A stretch of DNA of 7,964 nt from JAICLL01 sp035252155 (GTDB taxonomy: Bacteria > Planctomycetota > Planctomycetia > Pirellulales > JAICIG01). Where the stretch lies: NCBI GenBank assembly GCA_035252155.1, contig DATFDL010000666.1:1-7964 (forward strand), in the 5' to 3' direction. Below the pieces are notes generated by a model, which searched no databases, was not told where the DNA came from, and was given only the letters and a program-made list of their open reading frames with translations. Positions 1-4,969 of this stretch are shown in pieces. A program made the translations under genes and the position numbers. Numbering within the stretch: the stretch's first letter is position 1; each line of letters begins with the position of its first letter.

Positions 1-23
1 GCCCGGACAGGTCTTTTGCTTTT

Positions 24-692
24 CTACCGGGCTTGCCCGAGCGGCGACTCGTCGAAATGGCTCAGCAAATCGGCCGGATCGACATAGATGGCCACGGCCC
101 CGGCCAGATCAGGATCGCCCCAGCCGCCACACCGCAGGGCAATCACGCCTACGCCCGCGCGATTGCCGGCCTCAACGTCGTAGGGCGTGTCGCCAATCAT
201 CAGCGTCGCCTCGGCCGGCAGGTCTAGCTTGTTCAGCGCGGCGGAAACAATATCAGGATCGGGCTTCGACCGGTCAGCCTCGTTCGAGGTCGTGCTGTTG
301 TCGAGCAATTGGGGCACGCCGGCGATCTTGAGCAAGGCTTCCAGATCTTCGCGCCGGGCCGAGCTGGCCACCGCTAATCGCAAGCGGGCCACTTCGAGCC
401 GCTCGACGAGCTCGCGACCTTTGGCAAAAGGGCGGACCTGCGGAAGATACTGCTCGGCAAAAATCCGCTTGCAATCGCCAGAGATTATCTTGCCGTCGGG
501 CGAATCGAGGCTTTGCCCGGTAAGCTCAGCAAACAACTTATCGCTGCCCACCCCGATCAACCGCCGAATGCGATCGAATTCGACCTCACGGCCGGCCTTG
601 CGGAACGCATCGTGCCAGGCACGGGCATGGTGGTCATTGCTGTCGACCAGCGTACCGTCGATATCAAAGATAATGCCTTGCAGTCGAGCCAT
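24..692 (-). CDS. HAD-superfamily hydrolase, possible phosphoglycolate phosphatase
   Basis: A 222-residue HAD subfamily I phosphatase of normal length for the family. All four HAD motifs are visible. Motif I is FDIDGTLVDS, with nucleophile D10 and acid/base D12. Motif II is Ser110 in AVASSA, motif III is Lys143 in SKPDPD, and motif IV is GDTPYD with D168 and D172. Residues about 16-85 between motifs I and II form a helical C1-type cap, which usually sets substrate choice. No signal peptide is seen, so it should be a cytosolic Mg2+-dependent phosphatase. I start it at the ATG at 692, which directly precedes the first conserved strand; the frame stays open further upstream but there it overlaps glcF antiparallel-free coding sequence and shows no conserved features. 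It begins 17 bases after the glcF stop with only a weak ribosome site. Next to glycolate oxidase genes, 2-phosphoglycolate is an attractive substrate, but the motifs cannot separate this from other small phosphate esters such as sugar phosphates. Confidence 0.9.
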   Translation of the reverse strand: MARLQGIIFDIDGTLVDSNDHHARAWHDAFRKAGREVEFDRIRRLIGVGSDKLFAELTGQSLDSPDGKIISGDCKRIFAEQYLPQVRPFAKGRELVERLEVARLRLAVASSARREDLEALLKIAGVPQLLDNSTTSNEADRSKPDPDIVSAALNKLDLPAEATLMIGDTPYDVEAGNRAGVGVIALRCGGWGDPDLAGAVAIYVDPADLLSHFDESPLGQAR

Positions 693-709
693 GCTCGGCT
701 GCCATGCAC

Positions 710-2074
710 TTAGCGTACCGGCGGTTGTTGGCCGCGATAACTCAAGTCGAGCAGCTCGATCGGGTGCGCCACCCACAGCGGTCGCCCTTGCTGCCGCGCT
801 TCGCGGCCAATCTGCAACAGACATCCGGCGTTCGCGGTAAGCACAATTTCCGCCCCGGTGGCATCGATGTTCCGAAGCTTGCGGCGGCTGAGGCGCCCGG
901 CCATCTCCGGCTCGGTCAGGTTGTACGTGCCCGCCGCGCCGCAGCAAAGCTCGGTTTCGGGCAAGTCGCGCAATTGCAAACCGGGGATTTGCCCAAGCAG
1001 CCGCCGCGGGGCTTCGCGGATTTTTTGGGCGTGGCCCAAATGGCAAGCGTCGTGATACGTGGCGGTGGCATCGATTAGGCCGCGCGGCGGAATCAAACCG
1101 AGCTGGTCCAAAAACTCGTTGATGTCTTTCACCTTGGCGGCGAATCTCTCGCGCTTGGCCTTCGATCCATCGTGCCAATGATGACCGTAGTCTTTGAGCA
1201 TAGCGCCGCAGCCGGCCACGTTGACCACCACGGCGTCGAAGGCATCGATGTCGAAGGCCGCCAGGTTGGCGTCGGCCAATTCGCGCGCCGGTTCACTGGC
1301 GCCGGCGTGAAAGTGAATCGCGCCGCAGCAGGCTTGCCCGCGTGGCACATGGACGTCGCAACCATTCTCTTGCAAAACGCGAACTGTCGCCCAATGCGTC
1401 GAGCGAAACATCACATCGGCCACGCAACCGGTGAACAGCGCCACCCGCGCTCGGCGCGTGCCTTTGGCCGGCAGAAACTCGGGCAGCGGCGGTTCGGCCG
1501 TGCCCGGCGGCGGCAACATGGCCACAAGCTGCCGTAACCGGGCCGGCAACAGCCGCATCAGGCCCAACGCCTCGGCCAACCGCATGAGTCCAAACCGTTG
1601 AGTCAGCCGCGCCGGCGCCAGCGCCGCCCGCATCCGACGCGGATACGGAAAAACGCCAAACAGCACCCAGCGATGAAACCAGTCGGCCGATTTTTTCGGT
1701 CCCTCGGCCGTTTGCTCCATCGCCACGCGAAATGGCTCGATGAGCTTGCCGTATTGCACGCCCGACGGGCAGGCCGTTTCGCAGGCGCGGCAATCGAGAC
1801 ACAGCTCCAAATGCCGCCGCACGTCGGGCGTCAGCTCGAGCCGCCCTTCGCTAACCGCCCGCATCAGATAGATGCGTCCTCGCGGGCTGTCGTTTTCGTT
1901 GCCCAGCTCGACATACGTCGGGCACGACGCGGTGCATAGACCGCAATGAACGCAGTCGAGGAACAGACGTTCGGTAGCAGGGGTCAGGATTCGGCATTCA
2001 GGGGTCAGGCAAGACAGCGCGGAACCCGATGCAGCCTCATGGTCGTTGGCAGCCTGTGAATATTGTAAGGACAT
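710..2074 (-). CDS. glcF: Glycolate oxidase iron-sulfur subunit GlcF
   Basis: A 454-residue GlcF-type protein that carries electrons from the FAD subunits of glycolate oxidase towards the respiratory chain. Two 4Fe-4S ferredoxin motifs lie near the N-terminus: C41-C44-C47-C51-P, starting CVHCGLC, and C92-C95-C98-C102-P, starting CLDCRAC. Two cysteine-rich CCG domains follow. The first has C217, the C249-C250-G pair and C289; the second has C344, the C377-C378-G pair and C418. This order is diagnostic of the GlcF/lactate-utilisation Fe-S family, and the stretch CVHCGLCTASCPTY followed by PRGRIYL matches GlcF closely. There is no membrane segment. The ATG at 2074 is the only plausible start, since no ATG, GTG or TTG occurs in frame between it and the first cluster motif. 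About 15 extra residues precede the first cysteine compared with E. coli GlcF, and they contain an in-frame DNA direct repeat. The gene begins 26 bases after a small hypothetical gene and is followed closely by a HAD phosphatase. Confidence 0.93.
   Translation of the reverse strand: MSLQYSQAANDHEAASGSALSCLTPECRILTPATERLFLDCVHCGLCTASCPTYVELGNENDSPRGRIYLMRAVSEGRLELTPDVRRHLELCLDCRACETACPSGVQYGKLIEPFRVAMEQTAEGPKKSADWFHRWVLFGVFPYPRRMRAALAPARLTQRFGLMRLAEALGLMRLLPARLRQLVAMLPPPGTAEPPLPEFLPAKGTRRARVALFTGCVADVMFRSTHWATVRVLQENGCDVHVPRGQACCGAIHFHAGASEPARELADANLAAFDIDAFDAVVVNVAGCGAMLKDYGHHWHDGSKAKRERFAAKVKDINEFLDQLGLIPPRGLIDATATYHDACHLGHAQKIREAPRRLLGQIPGLQLRDLPETELCCGAAGTYNLTEPEMAGRLSRRKLRNIDATGAEIVLTANAGCLLQIGREARQQGRPLWVAHPIELLDLSYRGQQPPVR
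1978..2009. repeat. 11-base direct repeat inside the 5' end of glcF
   Basis: The plus-strand sequence CAGGGGTCAGG occurs at 1978-1988 and again at 1999-2009, a period of 21 bases. On the glcF strand each copy encodes Leu-Thr-Pro (residues 23-25 and 30-32), and the period of seven codons keeps the frame. The stretch lies in the non-conserved N-terminal extension ahead of the first Fe-S motif. It looks like a short intergenic-type repeat that has become coding, but two copies could also arise by chance duplication. Confidence 0.6.
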
Positions 2075-2100
2075 CCGGTGGTTGGTAATTGTGATTCGGT

Positions 2101-2427
2101 TTATGCAATTGCCGAAGTTTGCCGCAGTTGCCGCACCATCGCCACTGCCTTAAGAATGCATTCGCGCAAGCCAGAAACATCATGCGCTTCGAGTTGCAGC
2201 AATGGCGAATGCCAATCGTGCTGCTTGATAAGTTGCACGACGAACCGTCCGTCGGCGGAAAAAGAAGGATACCAGCCGACATCGAGCAGAAGACGCTGAT
2301 CCGCGTACTCAACTTGAATCAGATCCTCTTTAAGCTCGTCGAGTTGCTCATGAAGCGATCGTCGGGCATCGACGCGGAAATCATCAAATGCGATTTTTCC
2401 GCCGGCGAAATCAAGCTGGTCGATCAT
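2101..2427 (-). CDS. Small acidic hypothetical protein, possible immunity/antitoxin partner
   Basis: A 108-residue protein whose family I cannot name with certainty. It has no signal peptide or membrane segment and should be cytosolic. Residues about 17-40 are strongly charged and likely helical. A central strand pattern follows, with the motif DVGWYP (residues 49-54), a hydrophobic strand RFVVQLI (61-67) and DWHSPL (71-76); the C-terminal third (about 85-102) looks helical. Such a compact alpha/beta protein fits small immunity or antitoxin proteins. I start it at the ATG at 2427 because this overlaps the stop of the preceding gene as ATGA, the hallmark of translational coupling; the frame is open further upstream (to 2613) but that part overlaps the preceding gene and is a low-complexity Arg-rich shadow. 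It ends 26 bases before glcF. GC is near 52%, well below its glc neighbours. The immunity role is inferred from gene order, size and coupling, not from a recognised domain. Confidence 0.8.
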   Translation of the reverse strand: MIDQLDFAGGKIAFDDFRVDARRSLHEQLDELKEDLIQVEYADQRLLLDVGWYPSFSADGRFVVQLIKQHDWHSPLLQLEAHDVSGLRECILKAVAMVRQLRQTSAIA

Positions 2428-2753
2428 GGGGTGGTTTTGGGCTTTGTCAGCTTCTTGTATTCTTGTTCGGTTACCGGGTGCCCATGTATTGTACCACCTG
2501 ATTCTTCCACGCGAACCCAGCGGCTGCTTTTTCCTGCGCTCGCGCCTATCTCGTCGGGTAGCTCTTTGACCTTCCAATTCTTGCCATTCGTAACCGGCTC
2601 GCCGTTTTGCCAAATGTCACGCTCAAGGCGCTCGACATCGATACCAAGTTTATATTTGGCTGGGCCGTGAGCAGTTCCTACCACGATGTCCGCCCAATCG
2701 ATGCCTGCAGGTGGTAGATGCTTGCCGCCGTGCGCGGACCATTGTACTGGCAT
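2424..2753 (-). CDS. Small hypothetical protein, possible toxin-type domain
   Basis: A 109-residue protein that I do not firmly recognise. It has no signal peptide or membrane segment. The N-terminal 35 residues are Gly/Pro/His-containing and poorly structured. A compact basic domain follows, with an amphipathic helix around VERLERDIW (residues 40-48), a strand around NWKVKEL (59-65), a Gly/Ser-rich turn (68-77), a strand WVRVE (79-83) and the motif TIHGHP (88-93) near the C-terminus, then a Lys-rich tail. Closely spaced His90 and His92 with nearby acidic and basic residues resemble the ends of small nuclease-type toxin domains, but this is only an impression. The start at 2753 is well supported: GGAG lies five bases upstream, and the stop of glcE lies 9 bases upstream in the same frame, so no longer N-terminus is possible. 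The stop overlaps the next start as ATGA. The pair has lower GC than glcE and glcF, which suggests acquisition. Confidence 0.8.
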   Translation of the reverse strand: MPVQWSAHGGKHLPPAGIDWADIVVGTAHGPAKYKLGIDVERLERDIWQNGEPVTNGKNWKVKELPDEIGASAGKSSRWVRVEESGGTIHGHPVTEQEYKKLTKPKTTP

Positions 2754-2762
2754 GTGAGCTCC
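2754..2762 (-). promoter_or_regulatory. Shine-Dalgarno site for the small gene at 2424-2753
   Basis: Read on the minus strand, the nine bases between the glcE stop and the next ATG are GGAGCTCAC. GGAG (2759-2762) sits five bases from the ATG, a canonical ribosome site and the strongest in this operon. It fixes the start of the small gene and shows that the gene has its own translation signal rather than being a remnant of glcE. Confidence 0.75.
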
Positions 2763-4007
2763 TCATGCCGAGCCATACACGAACCGTCCTGGGTTCAACA
2801 GCCCCTTCGGGTCGAACTGGCGTTTGACCTCGCGCATGATGGCGGCATCGGCGCTGGCGGCGCCCCACACGGCCTGGCGGGTCAACTCGCCCGCGGAGCA
2901 CGACCACACCACCACGTTGCCGCCCGAGCGAACTGCCGCCGGTTGCAACCGCTGGACCAAGATTCGCCCGGCATCGTTGCTGGCGAATCCCGCGAATCGG
3001 GCGATCACGATGCCATTGCCCGCGTGAGCTTGAAGCGCGACATTGGCATCAATCTGCAGCAATAGTTCCATAAAGCCCGTGACGGCGCTCGGCGGCAGGT
3101 TTGCCTTGAGCACCAGCGCGGCCGGTTCGCTGGGAAACTCCGTGAGCAGGCCCCAGAGCCGCTGGGCGTCGGCGTCGTCCTGTTCGCGAATGCCCTTCAC
3201 GTCCAGTGCTCGCCATTCTCGCCCAAGTTGTTCGCATTGCCAGCGGACTTCTGATTCGCTTCCCTCAAAGCCAACCAACAGCCGAGCCGCCGCACCATCA
3301 TTTGCCGCGGTCATTGGTTCGCTTTGCCAATACGGGCCACTCAGCAACTCAATCGCGGCCGGCGTGGTGCGCGACGTGACCAGCGCCGCCAACAGCGTCT
3401 CTGCCTGCGACCAACTGGCGGCGGTGCAGTTCAAAAACGCGCTCGCTTCGGCCAGCGGACGCACCTTGAGCGTGACTTGCGTGATGACGGCCAGCGTACC
3501 CAGCGAACCGGTCAGCAGCTTGCAGAAATCGTAGCCGGCCACGTTTTTGACCACCCGCCCGCCGCCTTTGAACGGCGTGCCTCGGCCGTCGACCGCGCTG
3601 ATGCCGATCACGTAATCGCGGATCGTGCCATAACCGTAGCGGCGCAGCCCACTGAAATTGGTGGCGATTAATCCGCCCAAGGTGGCTTGTTCGGCTCGCG
3701 CGGCATCAACCGGCAGCCGCTGCCCCTCACGGGCAAGCTCAGCCGCCAACGCGGACATGGTGATGCCCGACTCGACGGTGATTGTCATGTCACCGGCGGG
3801 ATAATCGACGACGCGGTTCAGCCCGGTCAACACGAGGCCGAGGCCGCGTTCTCGCGCCGGCAAACCAAAATCAAGAGCGGTGCCGCCGCCGATCGGATAG
3901 AGGGGGGTTGCCGAAGCATGGGCGCGGCGGACTTCGGCGACGACTTCTTCTTGAGTGGCCGGCTCGACCGTCGCATCCAGAGGCAGGCTGTCGCGGGCGG
4001 TATTCAT
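2763..4007 (-). CDS. glcE: Glycolate oxidase FAD-binding subunit GlcE
   Basis: A 414-residue FAD-dependent oxidoreductase of the GlcE type, which works with GlcD and GlcF to oxidise glycolate to glyoxylate. The N-terminal half is a PCMH-type FAD-binding domain (about residues 12-185). It contains PIGGGT (38-43) for the FAD pyrophosphate, the E79-S-G-I segment, ATLGGLIATN (108-117), and the GlcE signature GGGRVVKNVAGYD (148-160) followed by a KLLTGSLG stretch. The C-terminal half is the FAD-linked oxidase C-terminal domain, ending in the typical FDPKGLLNPGRF (398-409). The length is slightly above the usual 350-400 for GlcE and below GlcD (about 490-500). No signal peptide or membrane segment is present. 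The ATG at 4007 overlaps the stop of the rhomboid-like gene as ATGA, so translation is probably coupled to it. A GlcD gene is not in the window; a two-subunit arrangement or a distant glcD are both possible. GlcE is the best name, with a generic FAD-binding oxidase as the alternative. Confidence 0.9.
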   Translation of the reverse strand: MNTARDSLPLDATVEPATQEEVVAEVRRAHASATPLYPIGGGTALDFGLPARERGLGLVLTGLNRVVDYPAGDMTITVESGITMSALAAELAREGQRLPVDAARAEQATLGGLIATNFSGLRRYGYGTIRDYVIGISAVDGRGTPFKGGGRVVKNVAGYDFCKLLTGSLGTLAVITQVTLKVRPLAEASAFLNCTAASWSQAETLLAALVTSRTTPAAIELLSGPYWQSEPMTAANDGAAARLLVGFEGSESEVRWQCEQLGREWRALDVKGIREQDDADAQRLWGLLTEFPSEPAALVLKANLPPSAVTGFMELLLQIDANVALQAHAGNGIVIARFAGFASNDAGRILVQRLQPAAVRSGGNVVVWSCSAGELTRQAVWGAASADAAIMREVKRQFDPKGLLNPGRFVYGSA

Positions 4008-4855
4008 CCGGTTTCGCGAGCGACGCTATCGACAGGTTCGCTCGTGGCGGTTTGAGGGGCCGGGGCTTCGCCCAGGGCGACGTGTTCGTGCGTGCGAAGA
4101 TGATCGGCGCAGTATTCGTAACTGCCGGCGCACTTGGTGCAGTACCGAAAATCCATTTTGGGATGCGTCCGCTCGGTTGCGCCGCAGATCGTGCAGCAAT
4201 GAAACGGCTTATCGGGCCGCCGCAGCCGCTTGGCATGCCACTCGATGTGCCGTTTGTGGTCGGCGGCGTTGCGAAGAATGTCTTTGCCAAAGAATAATAA
4301 AAAGTTGCTGACTGACGCGAGAACCATGAGGCGAGCCGGCCACGGGCCAAACGTGATGACCAATGCGTAGGAAATCCAAGTGAGCACTGCGATCCACTTG
4401 ATGCGGATCGGCAGCACGTAATAAAGCGAGATAACGAAGTCTGGATAAAGATGGGCGAATGCCAAAAAAACTGACGTGCCAATGTACAGATTGCTGACTT
4501 GGGCCTGTGGATAGATGGCAGCGACCGCGAAAGTGGCCAACGTGCCGACGGCAATGTAAATGCTGTAACGGAAATCTCCCCAATTGACCTCGAGCGTCTT
4601 GCCCGTGAGATAAAAGAACCAGATTCCCAACAAGAAGCAGAGCGGATTCGCTGTCGCGGGATTCAAGAAGAACGTGCCCAGCCGCCAGACCTGGCCCTCG
4701 GCCACCTGGGCCATGGTCAAGGTCATCAGCTCCAGATGCTCGGGCTTGGTCACTGCCAGCGCGAAACCGATTACCTGCAGGCAGCACAGCCAGAGCGTAA
4801 GGTTGGGAATCGCCCAGCGGCCGAACCGGCGTTCGAGTTTGTTGAGGAGGTCCAT
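4004..4855 (-). CDS. Rhomboid-like membrane protein with C-terminal zinc-ribbon-like tail
   Basis: A 283-residue integral membrane protein. Hydrophobic segments lie at about residues 14-35, 70-85, 97-115, 121-137, 139-150 and 154-190 (probably two spans), giving a six-helix rhomboid-like layout. WRLGTFFLNP (57-66) matches the WR-containing loop of rhomboid and derlin-type proteins. The catalytic motifs look degraded: the GxSG site reads IGTSV (125-129), so Ser128 is present without the following Gly, and the last helix has SNFLLFFG (183-190) with Asn where the catalytic His is expected. I therefore infer a pseudoprotease or scaffold rather than a protease. The cytosolic tail has CTIC (221-224), CTKC (239-242) and C249 with H252, H256 and H258, a zinc-ribbon-like arrangement. 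It is the first gene of the operon, 114 bases after the WD40 gene, with no strong ribosome site at the ATG at 4855. It overlaps glcE by four bases, which suggests a link to glycolate oxidase, perhaps membrane docking. Confidence 0.85.
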   Translation of the reverse strand: MDLLNKLERRFGRWAIPNLTLWLCCLQVIGFALAVTKPEHLELMTLTMAQVAEGQVWRLGTFFLNPATANPLCFLLGIWFFYLTGKTLEVNWGDFRYSIYIAVGTLATFAVAAIYPQAQVSNLYIGTSVFLAFAHLYPDFVISLYYVLPIRIKWIAVLTWISYALVITFGPWPARLMVLASVSNFLLFFGKDILRNAADHKRHIEWHAKRLRRPDKPFHCCTICGATERTHPKMDFRYCTKCAGSYEYCADHLRTHEHVALGEAPAPQTATSEPVDSVARETG

Positions 4856-4889
4856 TCGCCGCTATTTTGGAGATTTCGGGGTCGGTCAA

Positions 4890-4902
4890 CCGGCCATGCC
4901 GG
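4890..4902 (-). other. Short GC hairpin at the predicted 5' end of the operon mRNA
   Basis: The sequence CCGGC-CAT-GCCGG on the plus strand (4890-4902) forms a perfect 5-base-pair GC stem with a 3-base loop. It starts about one base inside the predicted transcript and ends 34 bases before the start codon. No T-run follows on either strand, so it is not a standard intrinsic terminator. A 5'-end stem can stabilise an mRNA; chance occurrence in GC-rich DNA is also possible. Confidence 0.35.
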
Positions 4903-4909
4903 CACCGAC

Positions 4910-4938
4910 ATCATACCGCAAGCTGATGCGCCGCTCAA
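4910..4938 (-). promoter_or_regulatory. Candidate sigma70-type promoter for the rhomboid-glc operon
   Basis: On the minus strand a -35 box TTGAGC (4933-4938, four of six consensus bases) and a -10 box TATGAT (4910-4915, five of six) are separated by exactly 17 bases. The predicted transcript start is near 4903, giving a leader of about 48 bases before the ATG at 4855. It is the only good hexamer pair I found in the 114-base gap, which is where an operon promoter is expected. The pattern is seen directly; activity is inferred. Confidence 0.55.
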
Positions 4939-4947
4939 AGCCGAACG

Positions 4948-4969
4948 CGAACGGACCGCCGATCGTTCG
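4948..4969 (-). other. Weak stem-loop directly after the WD40 gene stop
   Basis: CGAACG (4948-4953) and its complement CGTTCG (4964-4969) are separated by ten bases, directly after the WD40 gene stop codon. A hairpin here could attenuate read-through into the next operon, but there is no T-run after it, so it is a poor intrinsic terminator. I see no better terminator in the 4856-4969 gap. Confidence 0.2.

Noticed and set aside
1..32. Inverted repeat GCCCGG (1-6) / CCGGGC (27-32) around the HAD stop codon as a terminator
   Set aside because: The loop of 20 bases is long, no T-run follows in the transcribed direction, and the window edge cuts off the flank; it cannot be judged here.
693..1178. 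N-terminal extension of the HAD phosphatase into glcF
   Set aside because: The extra 162 residues are low-complexity Arg/Ala sequence overlapping glcF in another frame; the HAD fold starts right at the ATG at 692.
2428..2613. N-terminal extension of the second small protein
   Set aside because: It is an Arg-rich shadow of the first small gene; the ATGA overlap at 2424-2427 gives a much better start.
2119..2670. Plus-strand open frame of 183 codons opposite the two small genes
   Set aside because: The minus-strand pair has an SD site, ATGA coupling and operon-like spacing. The plus frame has none of these and ends inside the first small gene.
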